Assembly (NCBI RefSeq): GCF_024721605.1
Contig: NZ_CP102630.1
Coordinates: 2,108,001 to 2,172,000 of the forward strand
DNA length: 64,000 nt
Reading direction: 5' to 3'
Source of the DNA: Sphingomicrobium flavum
GTDB taxonomy: Bacteria; Pseudomonadota; Alphaproteobacteria; Sphingomonadales; Sphingomonadaceae
The notes below the pieces were generated by a model, which searched no databases, was not told the DNA's origin, and was given only the letters and a program-made list of their open reading frames with translations. Numbering within the stretch: position 1 is the first letter of the stretch; the number at the start of each line of letters is the position of its first letter. Positions 1 through 8,399 of this stretch are shown here, in pieces. A program made the position numbers and the translations under genes.

Positions 1-515
1 CCATGGGGCAGGTCGCAGCGCTGGTGCTCGCCATGGCGGGCACGCTGCTGCTGCTTTCCGGCAGCCTCGATCTGGGTCCTGACAGCCTGCGCGGCGATCT
101 TCTGACCCTGCTCGCGGGGCTCTTATATGCCGGCTATCTCATCGGGGTCGACAAGGCCCGCCCCAAGGTCGAGCCGCTTACGCTCCTGTTCTGGGCCAGC
201 CTCGCCGGGGCAATCTTCCTGTGGCCGATGGCGATGGGCGCGGGGGAAAAGATCATGCCCACTGACTGGACGCCGGTGATCGCGCTCGCTTTCTCCAGCC
301 AGCTCGTGGGCCAGGGCCTGCTCGTCTACGCGATCGGGCGGCTGCCCCCGCTCATCGTCGGGCTCGGCCTTTTGACTCAGCCCGCCATTTCGGGCGCCAT
401 CGGCTGGCTCGCTTATGGTGAGGCCTTTACATTGAAGGACTGGACCGGCGCGCTCGCCATCGCTGCCGCGCTGGTGCTGGTACGCTTGCGTCCGCGCCGT
501 CGACGTCCCACATAG
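1..515 (+). CDS. EamA/DMT-family transporter, C-terminal part (5' truncated)
   Basis: This is the visible C-terminal half (about 170 residues) of an inner-membrane permease of the drug/metabolite transporter superfamily. EamA proteins usually have about 280-300 residues in two five-helix repeats, so the gene very likely begins upstream of the window even though an ATG is present at 3. Nearly the whole visible part is hydrophobic, with five or six membrane helices, and it ends in an arginine-rich cytoplasmic tail (RLRPRRRR). The substrate cannot be deduced. The stop lies five bases before coq9, and the last codons also contain a promoter-like sequence. Confidence 0.85.
   Translation, partial: MGQVAALVLAMAGTLLLLSGSLDLGPDSLRGDLLTLLAGLLYAGYLIGVDKARPKVEPLTLLFWASLAGAIFLWPMAMGAGEKIMPTDWTPVIALAFSSQLVGQGLLVYAIGRLPPLIVGLGLLTQPAISGAIGWLAYGEAFTLKDWTGALAIAAALVLVRLRPRRRRPT
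486..514 (+). promoter_or_regulatory. Candidate promoter of coq9 (possibly leaderless)
   Basis: TTGCGT at 486-491 and CACATA at 509-514 are separated by 17 bases, a sigma-70-like arrangement. The expected transcription start falls at about 520-521, which is the ATG of coq9. An AGGG at 514-517 could instead act as a short ribosome-binding site on a longer transcript. Both hexamers are imperfect and overlap the end of the upstream coding region. Confidence 0.35.
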
Positions 516-520
516 GGCGC

Positions 521-1168
521 ATGGCTACACCACTCGAACTGATCCGCCTCAAGCTTGCGCTCGCCGTCGGCGAAAATGCGGTGTTCGACGGCTGGACTGA
601 AAAGGCCGTGCTCTCGGCCGCCAGCCAGCAGGGCGTCGATCCCGATCAGGCGCGCCTCGCCTTTCCCGATGATCCGGCGCAGATGGTCGCGGCATGGATC
701 GAGGGTGTGGACGCCGCCATGGTCGCCGCCTTCCCGACCGAAAAGCTTGCCGCCATGGGCATCACCGCGCGCATCCGCGCGATGATCTGGCACCGGCTGG
801 AAATCGTGGCGCCCGCCAAGGAAGCGGTGAGGAGCGCCCTGTCGATCCTCGCCATGCCGCAAAATGCGATCACCGGGCTCAAGACCGGGTGGAACAGCGC
901 CGACCTGATGTGGCGCCTCGCCGGTGACACCTCGACCGATTACAACCATTATACCAAGCGCATCATCCTGTCGGGCGTCTATGGCTCGACCCTTTTGGCC
1001 TGGCTCGATGACGATAGCGAGGACATGGCTGAAACCGCCGCCTTCCTCGACCGCCGCCTCGCCGATGTCGGCAAGTTCGAAAAGGCCAAGGCGCAGTGGC
1101 GCAGGGGCCAGGAGATGCGCCCCAGCCTGACCCGCTTCCTGGGACGCCTGCGCTACCCCGCACGTTAG
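521..1168 (+). CDS. coq9: COQ9-family ubiquinone biosynthesis protein
   Basis: A 215-residue protein of the COQ9 family. COQ9 binds lipid and presents ubiquinone intermediates to the hydroxylase COQ7 at the membrane. The N-terminal half has the TetR-like helical fold of the family (roughly residues 10-75). The C-terminal half carries the conserved run W-N-S-A-D-L-M-W, then the D-T-S-T-D-Y-N-H-Y-T-K-R segment and a Y-G-S-T-L-L-A-W-L helix, which are hallmarks of the family. Length matches bacterial COQ9. The ATG at 521 is used because the upstream gene stops at 515. The small basic C-terminus is unremarkable. Confidence 0.9.
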   Translation: MATPLELIRLKLALAVGENAVFDGWTEKAVLSAASQQGVDPDQARLAFPDDPAQMVAAWIEGVDAAMVAAFPTEKLAAMGITARIRAMIWHRLEIVAPAKEAVRSALSILAMPQNAITGLKTGWNSADLMWRLAGDTSTDYNHYTKRIILSGVYGSTLLAWLDDDSEDMAETAAFLDRRLADVGKFEKAKAQWRRGQEMRPSLTRFLGRLRYPAR

Positions 1169-1191
1169 GGCTGGCGCCGCCTTCTCGTTAT

Positions 1192-1210
1192 TGATAATCA
1201 GTCGCAATCA
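1192..1210 (+). promoter_or_regulatory. Fur-like operator overlapping the -10 region of feoA
   Basis: The bases TGATAATCAGTCGCAATCA form an imperfect 19-base palindrome with TGAT/ATCA arms that reaches into the feoA start codon. It contains GATAAT (1193-1198), a near-consensus -10 hexamer, and resembles the GATAAT half-sites of Fur boxes. Fur control of feoAB is well established in other bacteria. The assignment here rests on motif likeness and position only. Confidence 0.45.
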
Positions 1211-1476
1211 TGACGGTTGCTCCTTCAGAATCGCTGGCGCTCGACCAGCTCGGCATCGGGATTCGCGCGCATATCGCGTCGATCGACTGGGCGGCGCTGG
1301 GCGCGGGCGATGCCTCGCGCCTCAGGAATTTCGGCTTCGATGAAGGCGTGGTCATCCAGGCCATGCATTGCGGTCCGATCGGGCGCGATCCGCTGGCCGT
1401 AAAGGTCGGCCGCATGACCGTTGCCATCCGCCGCGCCCATGCCGCCGCGGTCCGCGTGATCCCGACCAGCGCGTGA
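1210..1476 (+). CDS. feoA: FeoA-family ferrous iron transport protein
   Basis: An 88-residue cytosolic protein made of a single SH3-like FeoA domain, the small partner that supports Fe(II) uptake by FeoB. The family pattern is visible: L-x-x-L-G-I near the N-terminus, a R-L-R-N-F-G-F-D-E-G turn, then G-R-D-P-L-A-V-K-V and the closing beta strand R-x-x-x-A-A-A-V-R-V. It is followed without a gap by feoB (the stop TGA overlaps the feoB GTG), so the two are translationally coupled. A Fur-like palindrome sits directly over the start. No FeoC is present. Confidence 0.9.
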   Translation: MTVAPSESLALDQLGIGIRAHIASIDWAALGAGDASRLRNFGFDEGVVIQAMHCGPIGRDPLAVKVGRMTVAIRRAHAAAVRVIPTSA

Positions 1477-3323
1477 AGCCCGACAAACTCGTCGCCGTCG
1501 TCGGCAATCCCAATGCCGGCAAGAGCGCCTTGTTCAATGCGCTGACGGGCGCGCGCCAGAAGGTCGGCAACTATCCCGGCGTCACCGTCGAACGCCATGC
1601 CGGCCGCCTCAAGCTGGCCGATGGCCGCAGCGCCGAACTGGTCGATCTGCCCGGTACCTACAGCCTTGAAGCCACCAGCCCCGATGAAGAAGTCACCCGC
1701 TCGGTCGTCCTCGGGCAGGGTGCCTATGAAAAGCTGCCCGATGCGCTGGTCGTGGTGCTGGATGCCGCCAATCTCGACAATCACCTGCGCTTCGCGCTGC
1801 AGCTGATCGAACTTGGGCTGCCGACCATCATTGCCTTGAACATGATGGATCTGGCCAAGCGCGACGGGCTGGAACTCAGCGCCGAAACGCTCTCGCGCGA
1901 ACTGGGCGTGCCGGTCATCGAAACCGTCGCGGTGCGCCGCCGCGGGATCGAGGAATTGCGTGCTGCGATCGGCGACATGCTACTCACGCCGCGCGATATC
2001 CGCGCCGGCGAAGGGCCGCAAAGCGATGCGCTGACGCTGCAACGCCGCGCCCGCGACATCGCGATGGCAACGGTGGTGTCCGAAACCCCGGTGCGCCGCC
2101 TGACGCATCATCTGGACGGCCTGTTCCTGCACCCGATCATCGGGCCGATCATCCTGGCGGTCATCCTCTTCACCATGTTCCAGGCGGTCTTCGCCTGGGC
2201 TGCCCCGCCCGCCGATGCGCTCGAAGGCGCGGTCTTGGCGATGGGCGAATGGGTATCCGCCACACTGTCCGACGGCTGGTTCAAATCACTGATCCTCGAT
2301 GGCCTGTTCGCGGGCGTCGGCGCGGTCGTGGTCTTCCTGCCGCAGATCCTGATTCTGTTTCTCTTCATCCTGATCCTGGAAAGCACCGGCTATATGGTGC
2401 GCGCGGCATTCCTGATGGATCGGCTGATGGCGCCCGCGGGGCTGAATGGCCGTGCCTTCATTCCCTTATTGTCGAGCTTCGCCTGCGCGGTGCCCGGCAT
2501 CATGGCGACCCGCACGATCGAAGATCCGAAGGACCGCCTCACCACCATTTTGATCGCGCCGATGATGACCTGTTCGGCGCGCCTGCCCGTCTATGCGCTG
2601 ATCATCGCCGCCTTCATCCCCGAACGCAGCGTCGGCATGGGGGTGGGGCTGCAGGGGCTGGTGCTCTTCTGCCTTTATCTCGCCGGGATTATCGGCGCGC
2701 TCTTGGTAGCGATGGTGCTGCGCCGCACGGTGGTAAAGGGTGGCGGTTCGGGCTTCATGATGGAAATGCCAAAATATCAGCTGCCGCAGATCAGCGACGT
2801 GCTGATCGGGCTGTGGCAGCGCGCGATGATCTTCCTGAAGCGCGCGGGCACGATCATCCTGGCGACCACCGTGGTGCTGTGGGCGCTCGCCAGTTTCCCC
2901 AAGGCAGGTCCCGGCGAAAGCCAGGTCGAGGCCTCCATCGCGGGCAAGATCGCCAGCGGCATCGAAGTGATCGTCGAACCGATCGGTTTCAACCGCGACA
3001 TCAGCCTGGCCCTCTTGCCCGCCATGGCCGCACGCGAAGTGGCGGTGGCCGCGATCGGCACCGTCTATGCCCTCGATGCGGAAGAAGAAGCGGGGCTGCA
3101 GACGCTGGAAGAACGCATCGCCGGACGCTGGAGCCTGGCGACTGCGCTGGCCTTCCTCGCCTGGTTCGTGTTCGCGCCCCAATGCATTTCGACCATCGCG
3201 GTGACGCGGCGCGAGACCAATGGCTGGAAATGGCCGCTCTTCATGACCGGCTATCTGTTCGCCATCGCCTATGTCGCAGCCGGTATCACCTATTGGACCG
3301 CCGTCGCGTTCGGGCTGGGCTAG
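1473..3323 (+). CDS. feoB: Ferrous iron transporter FeoB
   Basis: A 616-residue inner-membrane Fe(II) permease with an N-terminal G-protein domain. The G motifs are clear: GNPNAGKS (G1), N-Y-P-G-V-T-V-E (G2), D-L-P-G-T-Y-S-L (G3) and N-M-M-D (G4), followed by the helical GDI-like linker and a membrane domain of two Gate repeats from about residue 220. I use the GTG at 1473, which overlaps the feoA stop. An in-frame start further upstream would only add residues encoded inside feoA, unlike any FeoB. The C-terminus ends in a membrane helix without a cysteine-rich tail. Converges with the receptor gene downstream, leaving three bases between stops. Confidence 0.95.
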   Translation: MKPDKLVAVVGNPNAGKSALFNALTGARQKVGNYPGVTVERHAGRLKLADGRSAELVDLPGTYSLEATSPDEEVTRSVVLGQGAYEKLPDALVVVLDAANLDNHLRFALQLIELGLPTIIALNMMDLAKRDGLELSAETLSRELGVPVIETVAVRRRGIEELRAAIGDMLLTPRDIRAGEGPQSDALTLQRRARDIAMATVVSETPVRRLTHHLDGLFLHPIIGPIILAVILFTMFQAVFAWAAPPADALEGAVLAMGEWVSATLSDGWFKSLILDGLFAGVGAVVVFLPQILILFLFILILESTGYMVRAAFLMDRLMAPAGLNGRAFIPLLSSFACAVPGIMATRTIEDPKDRLTTILIAPMMTCSARLPVYALIIAAFIPERSVGMGVGLQGLVLFCLYLAGIIGALLVAMVLRRTVVKGGGSGFMMEMPKYQLPQISDVLIGLWQRAMIFLKRAGTIILATTVVLWALASFPKAGPGESQVEASIAGKIASGIEVIVEPIGFNRDISLALLPAMAAREVAVAAIGTVYALDAEEEAGLQTLEERIAGRWSLATALAFLAWFVFAPQCISTIAVTRRETNGWKWPLFMTGYLFAIAYVAAGITYWTAVAFGLG

Positions 3324-3326
3324 GGA

Positions 3327-5444
3327 CTAGATATTACCGCTGATGGTGAAGCGCAGGATCGGCCCGAAACTGCGTTCCCACTCCTCGCGGAAGGCGACAG
3401 GGCCATCGCGCCGACCGACATAGACAGTGCGCTCGAACCCGTCGCGGCTGTCCAGCAGGTTGAGCAGGCTGGCCCGCGCGGTCAGTCCCATCACGTCCTT
3501 ATGCTCGACATAGAGCCACGCGAAGGGCTTGGTCTGGAACCCGCGCGCCGTCTGGTCGAGGCGGTAACTGAGCCCCTGTTCGTTGACATCCACACCCAGG
3601 CCCCAGGCCCAGCTGCTGTCCGGAATATCATGGCGCAGCCCGACATTGGCGTTGAACCGCCCGATGCCGCTGATCGGGCGCTTCTCGCCGGTTAGCGGAT
3701 CGGTGACCGAGGTGTCGCTGACGTTCATGTTGATGCTCATACGCGCGCCATCGAACCCGATCGGATCGAGCAGCAGCGTGCCCTCGAGGATGCCTTGCAG
3801 CACGAACGCGCTGTCGAGATTGCCCCGCGCTTCTTCGGTCGGCGACACCGGAATGCTGTCGACGATATCGTCAATCTGCGCGATCCGGATTTGCGGGGAA
3901 ATCGACCCCCACGCTCCTAGCGACTGCACGAACTGCAGTTCCCCGCGCCAGCGCTGCGGCGGCACCAGGTTGAAATTGTTCGACCGGTCATTGTCATCGA
4001 CCACATCGACCGAGGCGAGGAAATCGAAGAAATTGAGCTGATCGACCCGCCGTTCGGCCTTGGCATTGACGGTCAGCCGCTCATTGGCCGTCCAAGCGAG
4101 CGAGATCGACCCCTTGGGCCGCCAGAAGCTGCGGGTGAGGTCGCCTGCCGAAATCCGGCTATATTCTCCGCCCAATCCGAACTGGACCGACAGGTCGTCG
4201 CTCAGGCTGCGGCCATAGGTGACGATGCTTTCGGCGCGGCGTTCGGACACGCGGGCATTGGCCCCGGGCAGCGCGATCTGCTGCTCGTCGCCAAACTCGT
4301 CGCGCACGAATAGCTCGGCCTCGCTTTCGAGGACATTGTAGGCGCCCTCGAGGCTGACCTGCATGTCGCCGCCGAGCGCAGTGAAGCCATATTCGCCGCG
4401 TGCGATGGTTTCGGCCTCGTCGAGCACCTGGTCGAAGCGGCTGCCGGTCATGACCGCGCCGGGATCGCGCGACAGGCGGGTGAATTCATTCTTGAACGGA
4501 CTATGTTCGTAGCGCCGCAGCCCGATCAGCTTGAGCCGCCCGCCGGCGAGCGCAAATTCATAGTCGCCGCCCAGCTCGAAATTCCATTCGCGCTCGCTGC
4601 CGGTGGCAAGCTCGTCGGTGATGCTGCCGTCCGCCAGGGTCTCCACGCCCTCGGTGCGGCGATCGAAATGGTTGATCTGCGTCGAAGCGTTGACGTTGAG
4701 GACATTGCCATTGTCCGCCGTGCGCGACAGCGATCCGCTCAGCTGCGGCCGGTCGGATACGTAGCGTGCATCCTCGTCCACCGTGCGCACCAATGCTCCG
4801 CCCGCGGTCCGGGTGGTTTCGGGCCCGACATGGCCGTTGCGGAAGGCGTAGTTCTGAAGGCTCACCGACACGTCGCTGCTGCCGAGCGATCCGCTCATGC
4901 TGATCTGGCCCGCGGTCAGCGTGTTGAGGTCGTTGCGGCGAAATTCAGGGCGATATTCGAAATTGCCCGACCAGCCGCCCAGATTGGCGATGATGTTGGC
5001 GACCTGCCCCGACAGGCCGGGGATGGCGAGCGTCGCACCGTCGACGATGTCGATCCGCGTCACGCTGTCCGCCGGGATGCGCGACAATGCGCTGGCAGCG
5101 TCGTTGGACTTGCCCGACATGCGCTGGCCGTTGATCAGCACGTTCTGGCTGGCCTGACCCAGGCCGCGGCTGCCGTCATTGCCGCCCTGGATGTTGAAGC
5201 CCGGAATCCGGCTGACCATGTCGAGCGCGTTCTGGGGCGCGAACTGGGTGAAATCGGCTGGGGTGAAGCTGCGCGCCGCCAGCGGGGCGTCGGTCGCGGT
5301 TTCGACCTCGTCTTCCTCTTCCTGCGGCGCGGCGACGGCATCGCCATCCTCGCCGCGCTCCTCGGCCTGTTGGGCATGAGCAGGCGTGGCGACAGCCATG
5401 GCCAGTAATGAACAGGACAACAGGCCCCATTGGCGCATCGTCAT
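3327..5444 (-). CDS. TonB-dependent receptor (paralogue 1)
   Basis: An outer-membrane gated channel of 705 residues. A signal peptide (M-T-M-R-Q-W-G...A-H-A-Q) is followed by a short acidic linker, a plug domain from about residue 55, with the segment A-L-D-M-V-S-R-I-P-G-F and later D-G-A-T-L-A-I-P-G-L-S-G, and a long beta-barrel of alternating aromatic strands. The ATG at 5444 is chosen because GGAGAAGGGGAAG lies just upstream and the signal peptide begins there. It is about the same size as the next gene and shares nearly the whole plug sequence with it, so the two are tandem duplicates. Iron or another metal chelate is a reasonable guess for the substrate because feoAB adjoins, but nothing in the sequence fixes it. 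Confidence 0.85.
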   Translation of the reverse strand: MTMRQWGLLSCSLLAMAVATPAHAQQAEERGEDGDAVAAPQEEEDEVETATDAPLAARSFTPADFTQFAPQNALDMVSRIPGFNIQGGNDGSRGLGQASQNVLINGQRMSGKSNDAASALSRIPADSVTRIDIVDGATLAIPGLSGQVANIIANLGGWSGNFEYRPEFRRNDLNTLTAGQISMSGSLGSSDVSVSLQNYAFRNGHVGPETTRTAGGALVRTVDEDARYVSDRPQLSGSLSRTADNGNVLNVNASTQINHFDRRTEGVETLADGSITDELATGSEREWNFELGGDYEFALAGGRLKLIGLRRYEHSPFKNEFTRLSRDPGAVMTGSRFDQVLDEAETIARGEYGFTALGGDMQVSLEGAYNVLESEAELFVRDEFGDEQQIALPGANARVSERRAESIVTYGRSLSDDLSVQFGLGGEYSRISAGDLTRSFWRPKGSISLAWTANERLTVNAKAERRVDQLNFFDFLASVDVVDDNDRSNNFNLVPPQRWRGELQFVQSLGAWGSISPQIRIAQIDDIVDSIPVSPTEEARGNLDSAFVLQGILEGTLLLDPIGFDGARMSINMNVSDTSVTDPLTGEKRPISGIGRFNANVGLRHDIPDSSWAWGLGVDVNEQGLSYRLDQTARGFQTKPFAWLYVEHKDVMGLTARASLLNLLDSRDGFERTVYVGRRDGPVAFREEWERSFGPILRFTISGNI

Positions 5445-5464
5445 CGAAACTTCCCCTTCTCCAC

Positions 5465-5484
5465 GCGCCGATCGCGTTCGGCGC
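5465..5484 (-). promoter_or_regulatory. Leader hairpin just upstream of the receptor 1 ribosome-binding site
   Basis: GCGCCGA (5465-5471) and TCGGCGC (5478-5484) form a perfect 7-bp inverted repeat with a 6-base loop, ending about 20 bases before the start codon at 5444 and next to the GGAGAAGGGG ribosome-binding site. There is no T-tract in the direction of transcription, so it is more likely a leader structure than a terminator. Its function is unknown. Confidence 0.35.
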
Positions 5485-5535
5485 ATGACCGGCAAGGGGC
5501 TTTTTTCCATGAACGGTATGTTAATGTTGGAGGCG

Positions 5536-5582
5536 GCTTCGACGAAGGGGGGCACGAACGGCCCGCCGCTTCGACAAAGGGG
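5536..5582 (-). repeat. Pair of 15-base direct repeats upstream of receptor 1
   Basis: GCTTCGACGAAGGGG (5536-5550) and GCTTCGACAAAGGGG (5568-5582) differ at one base and start 32 bases apart, about three helical turns. They lie 92-138 bases upstream of the receptor start in the only sizeable gap on this strand. Spacing on one face of the helix suggests binding sites for a regulator, but the regulator is not identifiable here. Confidence 0.4.
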
Positions 5583-5640
5583 TTGCGTCGGACGATCAAC
5601 GACAAACGTAGTCGCAAACTGAAACCGACCGGATCGGTGG

Positions 5641-7704
5641 CTAGAATGCGCCCGTCAGGCTGAAGGCGATGGTACGCCCGAAGGAGCGTTCGCGAAATTC
5701 GCGAGTCTCATATTCGCCGATGCGTCGCCCGTCCCAAATGAAGCGTTCGAACCCGTCGCGCCGGTCGAGCAGATTGCCCACTGTCAGCCGCGCGGTCATC
5801 CCGGCCAGGTCCTTATGCTCGGCAAACAGGCTGATATCGGGCCCGGTATCGTAGCGCCGGTCGATATTGCCGAGCCGCACTTCGCGCGCGGCATCGCGAT
5901 AGGAAATGCGCCCGCCCCAGGCCCAGTCACTGCCCGGAATGTCGTGGCGCAGGTCAGCCTCCACGTCGATCAGTTCGCGCCCCGAGACCTGGCGGCGCTG
6001 CCCCGTCAACGGATCCTCGATGCTGCTGCCGCCGACAGCCAGTTCGAAATCTACCCGCGCGCCGGCCCAGCCCAAGGGGTCGAGCAGCAGCGTCCCGTCG
6101 CTGCCGATCTGCCACAGGGTCGCGCGGTCCAGATTGCCCAGCGCCTGCCCGGTTTCGCCGATGGGGATGGTTTCGATCACATCCTCGACGATCTGGTAGC
6201 GGGCGAAGGGGCGGATCGATCCCCAGCGGCCGATCTCCTTGATCACCTCAAGCTCGGCCTGCCAGCGCTGGGGCGGGACGAGCGCGAGGTTGCTGTCACG
6301 GCCTAGATCGTCGGTCAAATCCACCGAGGCGAGGAAGTCGCCAAAGTTCAGCTGGTCGACGCTGCGTTCGATCCGCGCACTTACCGTGAGCGCGCCCGAT
6401 GCCGTCCAGTTCACGGCCAGTGATCCCTTGGGGCGAAAGAAGCTGCGTGGCCCGTCGGGGCTGCCGATGGCCTCGATCCGGCTATATTCGCCGCCCAGAT
6501 TGGCCTGCAGCGCCAACCCGCCGCCGAGGTCGCGGCTGTGCGACAGGAAGGCTTCGACCCGCTCTTCCTCGATCCGTGCGGTGGCGCCGTTGAACTCGAC
6601 CGGCTGCAGCACACCGTCCGCGTCGAGCGCGAACAATTCGCCGCTGCTGTCGAGGCTGTTGAGCGCGCCTTCCACGCTGACCTGCCAGTCGCTATTTCCA
6701 CCGCCCCAGCCATATTCGCCGCGCGCGATAATCTCGCTTGTATCGCTATCCTGAAGAAAGCGGCTGCCGATCGGCAGCACCGCGGGCGCGCGGTCGATCA
6801 GGGAGAACTCGCTCACCACATCTTCGCGTTCGATGCGGTAGAGCCCGATCAACTTGAGCCGCCCGGGGCCAAGCGCGAAGGCATAATCGCCCCCCAGCTC
6901 GATCGACCATTCCTCTTGCCCGCGATCCGAAAGCCGGTCGGAAATCGCGCCGTCGGCCAGCGTTTCGACACCGTCTTCGATGCGGTCGAAAAAGGACAGT
7001 TCGCCGACCGCATTGAAGTTGAAGATGTTGCCATTGGCCGTCTCGCGCGCCAGCCCGAAGGTCAGCCGCGGTTCGTCGCGGTAGAAGCGCGAAATCTCGT
7101 CACGGGTCACGATCAGCGTGCCGTCGAACCGCTCGGCCGTCTCGATACCGTAATTGCCGCGCCGGAAGGCATTGTTGGCGATGCTGCCGTTCCAGTCGAA
7201 GCTGCCCAGCTTGCCGGCAAAGGCGACTTCGCCCGCCAGCCAGTTATCCTCCAGCCGTTCGCGGATTTCGGGGCGCCAAGCGAACGTGCCCGAAAAACTG
7301 TCGACCTTGTAGATGATGTTGGCGACCTCGCCCGACAGCCCGGGAATGTCGAGGCTCGCCCCTTCGACGAGATCGATCCGTACCACATTGGCGGCATCGA
7401 TGCGCGACAATGCGGTCACTGCGTCGTTGGACTTGCCAGATACGCGCTGGCCGTTGAGCAGGACGTTCTGGTCGGCCTGGCCGAGCCCGCGTTCGCCATT
7501 GTTGCCGCCCTGGATCGAAAAGCCCGGAATCTGCCGCACCATGTCGAGCGCGGTGCGCGGCGCATATTGGACGAAGTCCTCGCTGGTGAAGCTGCGCGTG
7601 GCGACGGGCGATGCGCGCTCGGTCGTCTCCGCTCCATGCGCAGCGGCAGGCAAGGCCGACAGCAGCCCGGCAAGGGCAGTGGAAAGGAGGAGGTGGCGCT
7701 GCAT
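5641..7704 (-). CDS. TonB-dependent receptor (paralogue 2)
   Basis: A 687-residue outer-membrane receptor closely related to the preceding gene: both plugs share A-L-D-M-V, I-P-G-F, I-Q-G-G-N, R-G-L-G-Q-A, N-G-Q-R, S-G-K-S-N-D-A and I-P-G-L-S-G in the same order. The C-terminus ends in phenylalanine (A-F-S-L-T-G-A-F), as expected of a BAM-assembled barrel. I chose the ATG at 7704 because the signal peptide (M-Q-R-H-L-L-L...A-A-H-G-A-E) starts there. An ATG at 7734 or a TTG at 7752 would lengthen its n-region, and none of the three has a strong ribosome-binding site. It is divergent from ssb. Confidence 0.82.
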   Translation of the reverse strand: MQRHLLLSTALAGLLSALPAAAHGAETTERASPVATRSFTSEDFVQYAPRTALDMVRQIPGFSIQGGNNGERGLGQADQNVLLNGQRVSGKSNDAVTALSRIDAANVVRIDLVEGASLDIPGLSGEVANIIYKVDSFSGTFAWRPEIRERLEDNWLAGEVAFAGKLGSFDWNGSIANNAFRRGNYGIETAERFDGTLIVTRDEISRFYRDEPRLTFGLARETANGNIFNFNAVGELSFFDRIEDGVETLADGAISDRLSDRGQEEWSIELGGDYAFALGPGRLKLIGLYRIEREDVVSEFSLIDRAPAVLPIGSRFLQDSDTSEIIARGEYGWGGGNSDWQVSVEGALNSLDSSGELFALDADGVLQPVEFNGATARIEEERVEAFLSHSRDLGGGLALQANLGGEYSRIEAIGSPDGPRSFFRPKGSLAVNWTASGALTVSARIERSVDQLNFGDFLASVDLTDDLGRDSNLALVPPQRWQAELEVIKEIGRWGSIRPFARYQIVEDVIETIPIGETGQALGNLDRATLWQIGSDGTLLLDPLGWAGARVDFELAVGGSSIEDPLTGQRRQVSGRELIDVEADLRHDIPGSDWAWGGRISYRDAAREVRLGNIDRRYDTGPDISLFAEHKDLAGMTARLTVGNLLDRRDGFERFIWDGRRIGEYETREFRERSFGRTIAFSLTGAF

Positions 7705-7855
7705 GGTTCCCGTGACGAAGGAGCGTGTGCGCATCAATGCGCGAGCCGCCAATTAGTTCGTTTGCGCGCCATTGCCCACCACCAAAATCACTGGTGACAT
7801 TAGGGGCCAGCGCCCTTACCCCATGGGGGGAATTCTGAATCGAAAGGGACTGGCA

Positions 7856-8365
7856 ATGGCGGGCGTGAATAAGGTGATCTTGGTTGGCAATCTGGGCGCG
7901 GACCCCGATTCCCGCTCGTTCAGCAATGGCGGTGAAGTGGTCAACCTGTCGGTCGCCACGTCCGAGACTTGGAAGGATCGCGACGGCAATCGCCAGGAAC
8001 GCACCGAATGGCACCGCGTCGCCATCTTCAATGAAAATCTCGCCCGCGTTGCCAAGAACTATCTCAAGAAAGGCAGCAAGGTTTATCTTGAAGGCCAGCT
8101 GCAGACCCGTAAATGGCAGGACCAGAACGGGCAGGACAAATATACCACCGAAATCGTGCTGCAGCGCTTCCGCGGCGAACTGGTGCTGCTCGACAGCCGC
8201 GAAGGCGGCGGTGGTGGCGGCGGCTATGGCAGCAGCGACAGCGGCTTTGGCGGCAATCAGGGCGGTGGCTATGGCGGCGGCGGCGGTGGTGGCGGCGGCC
8301 AGCAGCAGTCGCGCCCGCAGCCGGCAGCCTTCGACACCGACCTTGATGATGATGTGCCTTTCTAG
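7856..8365 (+). CDS. ssb: Single-stranded DNA-binding protein SSB
   Basis: A 169-residue replication and repair protein that coats single-stranded DNA as a tetramer. The OB-fold domain occupies about residues 1-112 ([14 protein letters not shown] start, W-H-R-V-A-I-F and K-W-Q-D-Q-N-G-Q-D segments). It is followed by a glycine-rich linker and the acidic tip D-L-D-D-D-V-P-F that recruits partner proteins. The ATG at 7856 is preceded by AAAGGGA. Earlier in-frame codons would add residues foreign to the family. I see no clear SOS box upstream. Confidence 0.95.
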   Translation: MAGVNKVILVGNLGADPDSRSFSNGGEVVNLSVATSETWKDRDGNRQERTEWHRVAIFNENLARVAKNYLKKGSKVYLEGQLQTRKWQDQNGQDKYTTEIVLQRFRGELVLLDSREGGGGGGGYGSSDSGFGGNQGGGYGGGGGGGGGQQQSRPQPAAFDTDLDDDVPF

Positions 8366-8399
8366 GGCGAGCGGGGCACGGCCTTAAGGACGCATCGCT

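Noticed and set aside
1368-1472. N-terminal extension of FeoB from an upstream in-frame codon
   Set aside because: It would lie wholly inside feoA, has Arg/Pro-rich shadow composition, and the GTG at 1473 directly precedes the family N-terminus.
8210-8310. Short GGC-rich repeats in ssb, and similar ones at 36460-36640 in the cold-shock gene
   Set aside because: They encode glycine-rich linkers in frame and are not CRISPR or mobile repeats.
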